Assembly: GCA_965662545.1 (NCBI GenBank)
Contig: CBFIHZ010000002.1
Span: 133,984 to 197,983, forward strand
From: CPC320 sp002684375
GTDB taxonomy: Bacteria > Pseudomonadota > Alphaproteobacteria > Rhodobacterales > Rhodobacteraceae
Reading direction: 5' to 3'
Length of the DNA stretch: 64,000 bases
This document shows positions 8,050 through 17,950 of this stretch, in pieces; position 1 is the stretch's first letter, and each line of letters starts with the position of its first letter. A model generated the notes under the pieces. That model saw only the letters and a program-made list of their open reading frames with translations, was not told the DNA's origin and did not search any database. The position numbers and the translations under genes are program-made.

Positions 8050-8952
8050 TCACGCGTCCTGATCGCGTTGTTTGCGTCGAGTGGCCAATATCTCAGCTTC
8101 GACAAAATCGCGAAATGCCGCGATGCGTTTTGATTGCCGCAGCTCTTCGGGATAAGCGAGGTAAACCGGCACCTCAACCGACTCAACGTCAGGCAATACA
8201 CGGATAACACTTCTTAAATCCTGAGCAGAGTAATCTGGCAACATTCCGATACCAAGCCCGTGAATCACAGATTGCAGTACCCCAAAGTAATTATTGACAG
8301 TGAGCATGGAGCTGACGTTGTAGGTCATCAATCGCTGCACCAAAGCCAAGCCAGACGCGACCTGTGCTGAGCGTGGATTTTGGCAGATAAGCCGATGTTT
8401 CGAGATATCTTCGATCCGTTCCGGCATGCCGTGTTTTGCGATATACTCAGGTGAGGCATACAGACGCATGCGAATGTTCATCAGCCTTTTACGAACCAAA
8501 TCCGCTTGGCTCGGCTCTTTCATGCGAATCGCAACATCGGCCTCTCGCATCGGCAGGTCGAGCACTTTTTCCTCAAGCATCAGGTCAATTGTCAGATCGG
8601 GATAGAGATCGTAGAGTTTTGACAGGCGCGGGGCCAACCAAAGCGAGCCAAAGCCAGTTGTTGTGGTAACCCGCAACTCTCCGAACACTTCTTCTTCACT
8701 GTCGCGGATACGGGCTGCGGCCGCATCAAGCCGTTTGGTCATCGCAACGGTGGCATCAAACAACAACTCACCCTGCTCGGTCAGAATAAGACCTCTGGCA
8801 TGGCGATGAAACAGCGTCGTATTCAAGCTGTCTTCCAATGCCCTGATCTGCCGGCTGACTGCGGATTGTGACAAATGCAAGGTATCGCCGGCGTGTGTCA
8901 GACTACCAGCATCTGCCACAGCATGAAAAATTCTTAATTTATCCCAATCCAA
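8050..8952 (-). CDS. LysR-family transcriptional regulator
   Basis: A 300-residue LysR-type regulator. The N-terminal winged helix-turn-helix is clear (LRIFHAVADAGSLTHAGDTL then LSQSAVSRQIRALE), followed by a substrate-binding domain of two lobes with the conserved IRVLPD and SVIHGLGIGMLPDY segments of the GcvA-like group. It is transcribed away from the indolepyruvate oxidoreductase gene, with a 194-bp shared promoter region holding an inverted repeat at 9061-9079. LysR proteins usually control the divergent neighbour in response to a small effector, here perhaps an aromatic amino acid or its keto acid. That link is inferred from position only. Confidence 0.9.
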   Translation of the reverse strand: MDWDKLRIFHAVADAGSLTHAGDTLHLSQSAVSRQIRALEDSLNTTLFHRHARGLILTEQGELLFDATVAMTKRLDAAAARIRDSEEEVFGELRVTTTTGFGSLWLAPRLSKLYDLYPDLTIDLMLEEKVLDLPMREADVAIRMKEPSQADLVRKRLMNIRMRLYASPEYIAKHGMPERIEDISKHRLICQNPRSAQVASGLALVQRLMTYNVSSMLTVNNYFGVLQSVIHGLGIGMLPDYSAQDLRSVIRVLPDVESVEVPVYLAYPEELRQSKRIAAFRDFVEAEILATRRKQRDQDA

Positions 8953-9060
8953 ACCTATACCTGCTTACTAAGTTATAAGACGTCACAGATGTTACCAAAA
9001 ACCTAACGCATCATTAAGCTGTGGTTGCTACAAAGTAAATAAATTGATAGATTTGTATAC

Positions 9061-9079
9061 AGGTCAACACATTTGACCT
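9061..9079. promoter_or_regulatory. Inverted repeat, possible LysR operator
   Basis: AGGTCAA-CACAT-TTGACCT, perfect 7-bp arms with a 5-base centre, lying 67 bp upstream of the oxidoreductase start and 109 bp from the lysR start. The place between divergent regulator and enzyme genes makes it a good candidate operator. Confidence 0.45.
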
Positions 9080-9146
9080 TAATATGGCTATTGCTTGCGC
9101 TAGAAATGGGGTTCAGCAAGAGGTCACAGGCCATGAGGCACGCAGA

Positions 9147-12100
9147 ATGACCGATCAGAGAGTGTCGTTAAACGACAAATATGATTTAGAAAAAACTTCT
9201 GTTCTGCTTAACGGAACTCAGGCGCTTGTGCGTTTGATGTTGATGCAAAAAACACGCGACATGGCGGCCGGGTTGAACACCGCCGGCTATGTCAGTGGCT
9301 ATCGTGGATCGCCTCTGGGGGCAGTTGATATGCAGATGGTGCGCGCGCAGGCTGCGCTGAACGCCTCTAATGTCCGCTTTGATCCCGGTCTGAACGAAGA
9401 TCTGGCCGCGACAGCCCTTTGGGGAACCCAACAGGCCGAACTGCGGGGCGAGGGTAAATATCAGGGTGTGTTCGGGCTGTGGTATGGCAAGGGGCCGGGC
9501 GTGGATCGCTCGGGTGACGTGATGCGGCACGCCAATATGGCGGGCACCTCCTGCCATGGCGGGGTGGTTATGGCGATGGGGGATGACCACACCGGTGAGT
9601 CCTCGACTGTCTTGCACCAATCAGAATTTGCTATGGTCGATGCCTATATGCCGGTGGTCAGCCCAGCGGGTGTTCAAGAGGTGCTGGATTTTGGCTTGTA
9701 CGGCTATGCGCTATCGCGCTTTGCCGGAGTGTGGGTCGGTCTCAAAACGATGAAAGATACAATTGAGGCAACGGCGGTGGTCAACGGCGACCCGCACCGG
9801 CTTGATTTTATCCACCCAAAGTTAGATTTGCCTGAGGATGGACTAAATATTCGCCTGCCTGACACACCGCATGATCAGGAATTTCGTCTGGTTAATTTCA
9901 AGCGACAAGCGGCCGAGGCGTTTTCTTACGCCAATAAGATGGACCGTCGGGTCTGGGGAAAAGCCGGCGCCAAGATTGGATTCGTTGCAGCCGGAAAAAA
10001 CTGGCTAGATCTGGCCCATGCGCTGTCACTTTTGAACATTGATGAACCCGAAGCACAGCGGTTGGGGATCAGCACCTATAAGGTTGGTCAGACCTGGCCG
10101 CTGGATACCAGAGGTTTGTCAGAATGGGCAGACGGTCTTGATTTAATTGTTGTGGTTGAGGAAAAGCGCAAGCTGATCGAGGTGCAGATCAAAGAAGCAT
10201 TATTTGATGATCGGCGCGGCACCCGCGTCTTTGGGGCCCGCAAAGGCGCAAGCGAGGAAGTTTTATTTGCAATCCATGGGGCGCTAGACCCGTTTTTAAT
10301 TGCCGAAAAACTTGGCGAAATCTTGATTGATGAAAACTGTGCCACCGAGGGTGTCAATGCAGGGCTTGCGGCGCTGCGTGATGCAAAGCGCGCCGATAAT
10401 GCGGAGGATCTGGCTGCCAGATTGCCATATTTTTGTGCCGGCTGTCCGCATAACACCTCGACCAAAGTGCCTGAGGGCAGTCGCGCCTATGCCGGCATCG
10501 GCTGCCATTATATGGCACAGTGGATGGATCGTGAAACCTCAGGCTATACCCATATGGGTGGCGAAGGCGCCAACTGGATCGGCGAGGCCCCTTTTTCAAA
10601 CCGCAGCCATGTGTTTCAAAATCTCGGTGATGGCACCTATAATCATTCAGGAATTCAAGCCATTCGTGCGGCGGTAGCCGCGGGTACAACCGTCACTTAT
10701 AAAATACTTTACAATGATGCTGTGGCAATGACCGGCGGGCAGGGCAATGACGGTGGGCTAGATGCGCCACGTATTGCCAGTGAATTGCTGGCTATGGGTA
10801 TTGCCAAGGTCGCCTTGGTACATGACCAGAAAGAAGACATTGATCTGGCGCGCTTTCCAAGTGGTTTGGCGGTGCATGAACGCGGTGAGATGGACGCGGT
10901 GCAAAAAACCTTTTCCGGCTATGATGGGGTCTCGGTTATCTTGTATCTGCAGACCTGTGCCGCCGAAAAGCGCCGCAGACGCAAGCGTGGCAAATTCCCC
11001 GATCCGGACAAACGGGTGTTTATCAACACCGACATCTGCGAGGGGTGTGGCGATTGCGGTGTGCAATCAAACTGTGTGGCGGTCACTCCGGTCGAAACCG
11101 AGTTGGGGCGCAAACGGGCGATTGATCAATCTGCCTGCAATAAAGATTTCAGCTGTGTTAAAGGCTTTTGTCCGTCTTTCGTAACGCTGCAGGGCGCGCA
11201 GATCCGCAAGTCTCAGACCGCGCAGCTTGATTTGCCCCAGATGCCCGAACCGGTTTTGCCCAACATCGACGGTACCTTTAATGTGGTGGTCACCGGGGTG
11301 GGTGGCACCGGGGTCGTGACCATCGGCGCAGTTTTGGCGCAGGCGGCTCAGATCGATGGCAAGGGTGCAGGCATGATGGAAATGGCCGGGTTGGCGCAAA
11401 AGGGCGGTGCGGTCCATATCCACTGCCGTCTTGCCAACCGGCCGGAAGATATCACTGCGATACGGGTTGCCACCGGTGAATGTGACGCGCTGATAGGCGG
11501 CGATCTGGTGGTGAGTGCGGCGGCGAAAACGCTGGGGTTGACCAAGGTCGGTCGCACCGGTGCTGTGGTTAATGCCCATGACATCGTCACGGGTGAGTTT
11601 ACCCGCGATACCGAGTTTTCGATCCCAACCGACCGGCTGAGCCTTGCGCTACAGGCCCGGTTGCAGGATCGGGTGCAGTTGTTGGACAGCACCGAACTGG
11701 CCCGGATCACCATGGGCGACTCGCTTTATTCAAACATGCTGATCTTCGGCGCGGCTTGGCAGCGTGGGCTTTTACCGATCACGCTGGACGCACTGCGACA
11801 GGCAATCGCGTTGAACGGAGCGGCGGTTGATAAGAATTTGCGTGCGTTTGATATCGGACGTTGGTCGGCATTGTTTCCTGACGACGCTGCGGCGTTGATC
11901 GCGCCATCTGTGGTCAAATTACCCCAGACCCTGAATGAAAAAATAGCCGTCCGGACCAAGCATTTGCAGGCCTATCAAGGTGCACAGCTCAGTCGACGCT
12001 ATGTCCGCATGCTGGAGCGCACTGCGGATCCTGAGCTTAAACTTGCGCTGGCCAAAGGCTATCATAAACTACTGGCCTATAAGGATGAATACGAGGTGGC

Positions 12101-12554
12101 GCGCCTGCATCTTGGCACTTACGCCAAAGCATCGGAAACCTTTGAGGGGCCGTTCGAGATGACTTTCCACTTGGCGCCGCCTCTGCTGTCAAAAAACGGT
12201 AGTGACGGACGTCCGCAAAAACGCAGCTTTGGCCCATGGATGTTGGGGCCGTTACGGGTGCTATCCGCGCTGCGGGTGTTGCGTGGCACTGCTCTGGACC
12301 CGTTCGGCTACACCGCCGAGCGGCGGATGGAGCGGGCACTGATTGCCCAATATGAAGAAGATATGGCTGCGATACTTCCGGTCGTGACCCCTGCCACGCA
12401 TGAAATTGCTGTCGCATTGGCGAATTTGCCTTTGGATATTCGCGGGTTCGGTCCGGTGAAACAAGCCAATGAGATAAAGGCCGGCAAACGGCGCAAGGAA
12501 TTGCTCGCAGCCTTTCACCGCAGCGGGGGTGATCTGGCGCAAGCAGCGGAATAA
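9147..12554 (+). CDS. Fused indolepyruvate ferredoxin oxidoreductase family protein
   Basis: A 1135-residue protein that joins the alpha and beta parts of indolepyruvate ferredoxin oxidoreductase. These enzymes oxidatively decarboxylate aryl or branched 2-keto acids to acyl-CoA using thiamine diphosphate and reduce ferredoxin. Visible parts, in order: an N-terminal pyruvate-oxidoreductase-like domain (GYVSGYRGSPLG), a thiamine-binding domain (GMGIAKVAL region and GEGANWIG), a cysteine-rich cluster segment (DICEGCGDCG, with CNKDFSCVKGFCP after it) and a gamma domain with a GVGGTGVVT loop. The start at ATG 9147 has GAGG upstream. A frame to 9084 adds 21 residues and crosses the possible operator. 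Its divergent LysR neighbour may control it. The likely role is aromatic amino acid breakdown. Confidence 0.93.
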   Translation: MTDQRVSLNDKYDLEKTSVLLNGTQALVRLMLMQKTRDMAAGLNTAGYVSGYRGSPLGAVDMQMVRAQAALNASNVRFDPGLNEDLAATALWGTQQAELRGEGKYQGVFGLWYGKGPGVDRSGDVMRHANMAGTSCHGGVVMAMGDDHTGESSTVLHQSEFAMVDAYMPVVSPAGVQEVLDFGLYGYALSRFAGVWVGLKTMKDTIEATAVVNGDPHRLDFIHPKLDLPEDGLNIRLPDTPHDQEFRLVNFKRQAAEAFSYANKMDRRVWGKAGAKIGFVAAGKNWLDLAHALSLLNIDEPEAQRLGISTYKVGQTWPLDTRGLSEWADGLDLIVVVEEKRKLIEVQIKEALFDDRRGTRVFGARKGASEEVLFAIHGALDPFLIAEKLGEILIDENCATEGVNAGLAALRDAKRADNAEDLAARLPYFCAGCPHNTSTKVPEGSRAYAGIGCHYMAQWMDRETSGYTHMGGEGANWIGEAPFSNRSHVFQNLGDGTYNHSGIQAIRAAVAAGTTVTYKILYNDAVAMTGGQGNDGGLDAPRIASELLAMGIAKVALVHDQKEDIDLARFPSGLAVHERGEMDAVQKTFSGYDGVSVILYLQTCAAEKRRRRKRGKFPDPDKRVFINTDICEGCGDCGVQSNCVAVTPVETELGRKRAIDQSACNKDFSCVKGFCPSFVTLQGAQIRKSQTAQLDLPQMPEPVLPNIDGTFNVVVTGVGGTGVVTIGAVLAQAAQIDGKGAGMMEMAGLAQKGGAVHIHCRLANRPEDITAIRVATGECDALIGGDLVVSAAAKTLGLTKVGRTGAVVNAHDIVTGEFTRDTEFSIPTDRLSLALQARLQDRVQLLDSTELARITMGDSLYSNMLIFGAAWQRGLLPITLDALRQAIALNGAAVDKNLRAFDIGRWSALFPDDAAALIAPSVVKLPQTLNEKIAVRTKHLQAYQGAQLSRRYVRMLERTADPELKLALAKGYHKLLAYKDEYEVARLHLGTYAKASETFEGPFEMTFHLAPPLLSKNGSDGRPQKRSFGPWMLGPLRVLSALRVLRGTALDPFGYTAERRMERALIAQYEEDMAAILPVVTPATHEIAVALANLPLDIRGFGPVKQANEIKAGKRRKELLAAFHRSGGDLAQAAE

Positions 12555-12628
12555 ACTCACGTGTTATAAAATTATTAGGTTCAGATAATATTGCCGACTT
12601 ATGATGGTGGGACAATAAAGGAAACGAC

Positions 12629-13513
12629 ATGAGCCGGGAACGTCACGCCGCGCAGGATATAAGCTATGCAAATTCCGCAGAAAGTATGCCGGGTCAGACG
12701 GTTGTAAAGCTGTTGGAAAATGCCACCGGGCGTTTGACATTGATCAAACGCGCGCGCGGGTATCAAGACGAGGTGGCGCGCGGCCGTGATTTCTGGCAGG
12801 TCATTGTAGAAAGGTATGGGCTTTCTTTGAACATTGTTGGCGGGTCGATTGACCAAATCCCGAAAACTGGTCCGGTTATTTTAATTGCAAACCATCCCTA
12901 TGGCATTCTCGACGGGCTCATGCTGGGTCATATTCTGTCGTTGGTGCGGGAAGATTTTCGCATTCTGGCCCATACAGTGTTTCAAAAATCTGATGAATTG
13001 AAACAATGCATTTTGCCTGTGTCCTTTGAGGAGACAAAACAGGCGATGCGCGACAACCTCACAACCCGCAAGCAGGCATTGGATTTTTTGGCTGATGATG
13101 GCGCGATTGGCATTTTCCCAGGTGGAACGGTGTCAACCGGTCGCACTTTGTTTGCCAGACCGATAGATCCGAGTTGGCGTACATTTACCGCAAGGATGAT
13201 TGCCAAATCAAACGCAAAGGTTGTGCCTATCTTTTTTGACGGTCACAACGGCCGAATATTCCAGATGGCGAGCCACCTGCATCAAACGCTGCGGTTGGGC
13301 TTGCTGATGCAGGAATTTCGTAAACGTATTGATTCCCCCGTCCGCCTGGTGATCGGCGACCCGATCCCGCAACAGCAATTGCAAGCCCGCAGTAAAGATG
13401 CGTCGGCATTGATGGATTATCTTCGAAAAGCAACTTATGATCTTTCTCCGGTGCCTTTTGATGACTATGACTATGGTTATGAATTTGAAGACCGTCATAA
13501 AAAACAAACTTAG
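12629..13513 (+). CDS. Lysophospholipid acyltransferase family protein
   Basis: A 294-residue PlsC-like membrane-associated acyltransferase. The catalytic block appears as LIANHPYGILDGL, where the family's usual H-X4-D becomes H-X5-D, as in a subgroup of haemolysin/ornithine-lipid-type acyltransferases. The glycerophosphate-binding block is seen as DGAIGIFPGGTVSTG. It likely transfers an acyl chain to a lysolipid in the inner membrane; the exact acceptor is unknown. It ends 12 bp before murI and may be co-transcribed with it. The C-terminus is acidic and tyrosine-rich (DDYDYGYEFED). Confidence 0.82.
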   Translation: MSRERHAAQDISYANSAESMPGQTVVKLLENATGRLTLIKRARGYQDEVARGRDFWQVIVERYGLSLNIVGGSIDQIPKTGPVILIANHPYGILDGLMLGHILSLVREDFRILAHTVFQKSDELKQCILPVSFEETKQAMRDNLTTRKQALDFLADDGAIGIFPGGTVSTGRTLFARPIDPSWRTFTARMIAKSNAKVVPIFFDGHNGRIFQMASHLHQTLRLGLLMQEFRKRIDSPVRLVIGDPIPQQQLQARSKDASALMDYLRKATYDLSPVPFDDYDYGYEFEDRHKKQT

Positions 13514-13524
13514 AAAGATCCGTA

Positions 13525-14337
13525 ATGGCCGTTGGTATATTTGATTCTGGCCTTGGTGGCTTGACCGTTCTTGACGCAGTGGCCAACCGCATGCCCGAGG
13601 TGCCCTTTGTGTATTTTGGTGACAATTCACATGCGCCATACGGCGTGCGCACGGCAGAGGATATTTATGATTTGACCACACGGGCTGTTGAATGTCTGTG
13701 GGAAAACGGCTGTGATCTGGTGATTTTGGCCTGCAACACAGCCTCGGCGGCAGCTTTGCGCCGGATGCAGGAAAGCTGGTTGCCCCCTGAAAAGCGCGTT
13801 TTAGGGGTCTTTGTGCCATTGATTGAGGCGCTGACTGAAAGGCAGTGGGGCGACAACTCGCCACCCCGGCAGGTGGCGGTCAAACACGTTGCGCTATTTG
13901 CCACACCGGCGACTGTCTCAAGCCGTGCTTTCCAGCGTGAACTGGCGTTTCGGGCCATCGGGGTGGATGTTGAGGCGCAATCTTGCGGCGGGGTTGTCGA
14001 CGCGATCGAAGAGGGTGATCTGATCTTGGCAGAGGCTTTGGTGCGCTCACATGTGGACGCACTCAAGCGCAAGATGCCCAAGCCCGATGCCGCCATTTTG
14101 GGATGCACGCATTATCCGCTGATGGAACAGGTTTTCAAAGACGCCCTCGGACCTGCAGTGCAGGTTTATTCGCAGGCTAGGCTTGTATCTGAAAGCCTAG
14201 CGGATTATCTGGACAGACACCCAAGTATGCTCGGGGCGGGTCAACAGTCGAGGTTTATCACCACCGGAAACCCGCGACAGGTGTCTGACAACGCAACCCG
14301 GTTCCTAAAACGAGAGATTACATTTGATCTTCTGTGA
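13525..14337 (+). CDS. murI: Glutamate racemase
   Basis: A 270-residue glutamate racemase that makes D-glutamate for peptidoglycan. The two catalytic cysteines are in their expected motifs, LACNTAS (about residue 70) and LGCTHYP (about residue 194), and the N-terminal GIFDSGLGGLTVL and YFGDNSHAPYG segments are typical. The enzyme is cytoplasmic and needs no cofactor. Length is usual for the family. It follows the acyltransferase by 12 bp and is followed by argC after 81 bp. Confidence 0.97.
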   Translation: MAVGIFDSGLGGLTVLDAVANRMPEVPFVYFGDNSHAPYGVRTAEDIYDLTTRAVECLWENGCDLVILACNTASAAALRRMQESWLPPEKRVLGVFVPLIEALTERQWGDNSPPRQVAVKHVALFATPATVSSRAFQRELAFRAIGVDVEAQSCGGVVDAIEEGDLILAEALVRSHVDALKRKMPKPDAAILGCTHYPLMEQVFKDALGPAVQVYSQARLVSESLADYLDRHPSMLGAGQQSRFITTGNPRQVSDNATRFLKREITFDLL

Positions 14338-14418
14338 ACCGGCACCGTGAATGGTCGCATCAAACGGGGCTTAAATCGGCAGGGGATGAGCTTTAATATA
14401 TCCCGATAAGAGGCTATA

Positions 14419-15447
14419 ATGACGTATAAAATTGCAATTTTGGGCGCATCTGGCTATACTGGCGCAGAACTGATAAGGCTGCTGGCTACCCACCCCAGCT
14501 TTTCCATTGCAGCGCTGGGAGCCGAGCGCAAAGCCGGCCAACCACTGGCGCAGGTCTTCCCGCATCTGCGGCATCTTGATCTGCCGTTACTGGTGAAGAC
14601 CGAAGAGATTGATTTTAGTCAGATTGATCTTTGTTTTTGCGCGCTGCCGCATAAAACCTCTCAAAATATTATTGCCGGATTGCCGGCCGATCTTAAGATT
14701 GTTGATCTCAGCGCTGATTTTCGCCTGCGTGACCCCGCGCAATACGAGGCGTGGTACGGCGAGAGCCATGATGCACCGGCCCTTCAGAAAGAAGCGGTTT
14801 ATGGCCTGACGGAGTTTTACCGAGATGAGATTATCTCTGCCCGTTTGGTGGCGGGAACTGGCTGCAATGCCGCGACCGGCCAATACCTGTTGCGGCCATT
14901 GATCGCCGGCGGTCTGATCGATCTTGATGACATTATTCTTGATTTAAAATGTGCTGTGTCCGGCGCCGGGCGTGCGCTGAAAGAAAACCTGCTGCATGCG
15001 GAGTTGTCTGAAGGGTATCACGCCTATGCGCTCGGGGGCACACACCGGCACCTGGGCGAGTTTGACCAAGAGTTTACTGCCCTCGCAGGACGTCCGGTGA
15101 AAATTCAATTCACCCCGCATCTTGTGCCTGCAAATCGCGGCATTCTTGCCACTGGCTACGTCAAAGGCGCTCCGGACGCCATCCACAGCGCCCTGCAAAC
15201 GGCCTATGCAAACGAGCCGTTTGTCGAGGTTTTAGACTTTGGTCAAACCCCAAGCACACGGCACGTGCGGGGCTCGAATTTTTGCCACATCGGGGTGACG
15301 GCCGACCGTATTGCGGGGCGTGCCATTGTCATTGGTGCGCTCGACAATCTGACCAAAGGCAGCAGTGGTCAGGCCTTACAGAATGCAAATTTAATGTTGG
15401 GCGTGCCCGAAACATCGGGCCTAATGCTGGCGCCGTGTTTCCCCTGA
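14419..15447 (+). CDS. argC: N-acetyl-gamma-glutamyl-phosphate reductase
   Basis: A 342-residue ArgC, the NADPH-dependent third step of arginine synthesis. The N-terminal nucleotide-binding loop is GASGYTGAELIRLL. The catalytic cysteine lies in VAGTGCNAATGQY (about residue 149). The C-terminal segment GALDNLTKGSSGQALQN is typical of the family. It heads the cytochrome c maturation genes, with ccmE starting 7 bp after its stop, an order shared among Rhodobacterales. Confidence 0.97.
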   Translation: MTYKIAILGASGYTGAELIRLLATHPSFSIAALGAERKAGQPLAQVFPHLRHLDLPLLVKTEEIDFSQIDLCFCALPHKTSQNIIAGLPADLKIVDLSADFRLRDPAQYEAWYGESHDAPALQKEAVYGLTEFYRDEIISARLVAGTGCNAATGQYLLRPLIAGGLIDLDDIILDLKCAVSGAGRALKENLLHAELSEGYHAYALGGTHRHLGEFDQEFTALAGRPVKIQFTPHLVPANRGILATGYVKGAPDAIHSALQTAYANEPFVEVLDFGQTPSTRHVRGSNFCHIGVTADRIAGRAIVIGALDNLTKGSSGQALQNANLMLGVPETSGLMLAPCFP

Positions 15448-15454
15448 GCGCACC

Positions 15455-15898
15455 ATGAAAGGGTTGAAAAAAACACGGCGGATTCAAGTTATTATTGCCA
15501 GCGCGGTTTTATTGGCGCTGGCCACGGGCTTGATTGGTTTTGCGCTGAAAGATGGCATCAACCTGTTTCGTGCCCCAAGCCAGGTCTTGGCAGATCCACC
15601 ATCCCCGAATGAAGTGTTTCGGTTGGGCGGTCTGGTGAAACAGGGATCTCTGGTTCGGGGGGATGCACTCGCGGTCTCATTTTTGGTGACTGATGGCGCC
15701 GAAGAAATCGCCGTGACATATAGTGGTATTCTGCCTGATTTATTTACCGAAAATCAGGGGATGATTGCCATGGGCCGTTTTGACAACGGCGTGTTCACAG
15801 CCAGTGAAATTCTCGCAAAACACGACGAAGACTATATGCCCAAAGAGGTTGTCGACGCGTTGCGCGAACAGGGCATGTATCAAAACCCCGAGCAATAA
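15455..15898 (+). CDS. ccmE: Cytochrome c maturation haem chaperone CcmE
   Basis: A 147-residue membrane-anchored haem chaperone. It has one N-terminal membrane helix (about residues 10-30) and a periplasmic OB-fold. The haem-binding histidine sits in the ILAKHDEDYMP motif, with the following tyrosine also conserved. CcmE takes haem from the CcmABCD complex and passes it to CcmF/H for attachment to apocytochrome c. It starts 7 bp after argC and is followed by ccmF and ccmH; ccmA-D are not in this window. Confidence 0.96.
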   Translation: MKGLKKTRRIQVIIASAVLLALATGLIGFALKDGINLFRAPSQVLADPPSPNEVFRLGGLVKQGSLVRGDALAVSFLVTDGAEEIAVTYSGILPDLFTENQGMIAMGRFDNGVFTASEILAKHDEDYMPKEVVDALREQGMYQNPEQ

Positions 15899-15988
15899 TC
15901 GCACCCGCGACCTTAAGGCACGACCCCAAATGCAAAAAATAGCCAATAAAGATTGGCGATGGGGCAAATGCCATCTATGTCTGTGCGT

Positions 15989-17950
15989 ATGATTATCGAA
16001 CTCGGACATTTTTGTCTTATTCTGGCCTTCGGGCTGTCGTGCGTCCAAACGGTCAGTGGTCTGGTTGGTGCGCAGTACCGTTGGGCTGGCTGGATGGCAG
16101 TGACAGGGCAGGCGGCGCTGCTGCAGTTTGCCCTGACAGCCTGCGCGTTTGCAGCGCTGACCCACGCGTTTGTCACTTCAGATTTCAGTTTGCGACTTGT
16201 GGTGTTGAACTCGCATTCTCTCAAACCGATGTTGTATAAAATTTCAGGCGTTTGGGGTAATCATGAAGGGTCGATGCTGCTTTGGGTGTTGATCGTCACC
16301 TTGTTTGGTGCGACCGCCGCTTGGTTCGGCGACCGTTTGCCTCCAACGTTGCAAAGCCGGGTACTGGCCGTGCAATCTGCCATTGCGGTGGCGTTCTTTG
16401 CCTTTATCATTTTTACTTCCAACCCGTTTTTACGCCTCGAGGTGCCGCCGTTTGACGGCCAAGATCTTAACCCCCTGCTGCAGGATGTCGGCTTGGCGTT
16501 TCATCCGCCATTTCTCTATCTGGGGTATGTCGGCCTCAGCATGACGTTTTCCTTCGCGGTGGCGGCCTTAATTGAGGGGCGGGTGGACGCGGCTTGGGGG
16601 CGCTGGGTTCGGCCTTGGACCTTGGCGGCGTGGATCTTTTTAACCATTGGTATCGCGCTTGGCAGTTGGTGGGCCTATTACGAATTGGGTTGGGGCGGGT
16701 TTTGGTTTTGGGATCCGGTCGAAAATGCCAGCTTTATGCCGTGGTTGTTAGCAGGGGCGTTGTTGCATTCGGCGATCGTTGTCGAAAAAAGGGACAGTCT
16801 GAAAAACTGGACTATTCTGTTGGCCATTTTGGCGTTTGGGTTTTCATTGACCGGCACCTTTATCGTACGGTCGGGCGTGTTGACCTCTGTGCACGCATTT
16901 GCCAATGACCCAGAGCGGGGGGTGTTTATTCTTGCTATTCTCGCGCTGTTCATCGGGGGTGCCCTGACCTTGTTTGCAGCGCGCTCCAGCGAAATGGAGG
17001 CGCGCGGCGTGTTTTCTCTGGTCAGTCGCGAGTCCGCGTTGGTGAGTAATAACATCCTGTTAGCGGGAAGCGCTTTTGTGGTTTTTATCGGCACGATCTG
17101 GCCGCTACTGGCCGAGCTTGCCTTCGATCGCAAGCTCAGCGTTGGCCCACCTTTCTTTAATCAGGCGTTCACCCCGTTTATGGTCGCGCTTGGGTTGATT
17201 TTACCACTGGGGTCAGTTCTGCCTTGGAAGCGCGCCCGTTTGGGAGGGGTGGCAAAGCGCCTGATCCCAGCGTTGGTGCTGGCGCTTGCCGGTGCGGGAC
17301 TGGTGTGGTCACTGCAGACCGGTCGAAGCCTTTTGGGACCGGTGGGTCTGTTTCTTGGGGCATGGTTGGTTTTTGGCACGCTGACCGAACTATGGACCCG
17401 TGCCGGACGCAGTCATGATCTGCGCCGATTGACGCGTTTGCCGCGCGCCGACTGGGGCAAAGCCTGCGCCCATGCCGGGCTAGGCGTGACGATTTTTGGC
17501 ATCGCAGGCATGACAGCTTGGCAGGTCGAGGACATTCGGGTCACCGACCTTAAAACCCCCTGGCAGGTTGGGGCCTATACGTTGCAACTCGACAAAGTCG
17601 AAAAACTCACCGGCCCGAATTATCTGACCACAATGGGCACAGTCACTTTGCGCAAAGGCCGTCGTCTTGTCGCTGAACTGAGACCAGAAAAACGCTATTA
17701 CCCGGTTGCGAAAATGCCTACAACAGAGGCCGCAATTGATTACCGGATCATGCGTGATGTCTATGTGGTACTGGGCGACCCTGAGGCCAGTGGTGGTTGG
17801 GTGGTGCGCACTTATATCAAACCACTGGCAAATTGGATTTGGGCCGGAGCGCTCTTGATGGCGTTCGGCGGGTTCCTAAGCCTGAGTGATAAACGGCTGC
17901 GGGTTGCGGCCGGCGCCGCCCGAACCCGGCCAGCGGTTATAGCCGAATGA
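15989..17950 (+). CDS. ccmF: Cytochrome c haem lyase subunit CcmF
   Basis: A large polytopic membrane protein (about 653 residues) of the haem-handling superfamily. The tryptophan-rich WWD motif is visible as GWGGFWFWDPVENASF, flanked by conserved periplasmic histidines (HPPFLYLG). CcmF with CcmH ligates haem to apocytochrome c in the periplasm. I chose the ATG at 15989 because family members begin MI-ELGHF. Several in-frame starts lie upstream (15953 TTG, 15959, 15968, 15977), none with a clear ribosome binding site, so the exact start is uncertain. It overlaps ccmH by 4 bp. Confidence 0.93.
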   Translation: MIIELGHFCLILAFGLSCVQTVSGLVGAQYRWAGWMAVTGQAALLQFALTACAFAALTHAFVTSDFSLRLVVLNSHSLKPMLYKISGVWGNHEGSMLLWVLIVTLFGATAAWFGDRLPPTLQSRVLAVQSAIAVAFFAFIIFTSNPFLRLEVPPFDGQDLNPLLQDVGLAFHPPFLYLGYVGLSMTFSFAVAALIEGRVDAAWGRWVRPWTLAAWIFLTIGIALGSWWAYYELGWGGFWFWDPVENASFMPWLLAGALLHSAIVVEKRDSLKNWTILLAILAFGFSLTGTFIVRSGVLTSVHAFANDPERGVFILAILALFIGGALTLFAARSSEMEARGVFSLVSRESALVSNNILLAGSAFVVFIGTIWPLLAELAFDRKLSVGPPFFNQAFTPFMVALGLILPLGSVLPWKRARLGGVAKRLIPALVLALAGAGLVWSLQTGRSLLGPVGLFLGAWLVFGTLTELWTRAGRSHDLRRLTRLPRADWGKACAHAGLGVTIFGIAGMTAWQVEDIRVTDLKTPWQVGAYTLQLDKVEKLTGPNYLTTMGTVTLRKGRRLVAELRPEKRYYPVAKMPTTEAAIDYRIMRDVYVVLGDPEASGGWVVRTYIKPLANWIWAGALLMAFGGFLSLSDKRLRVAAGAARTRPAVIAE

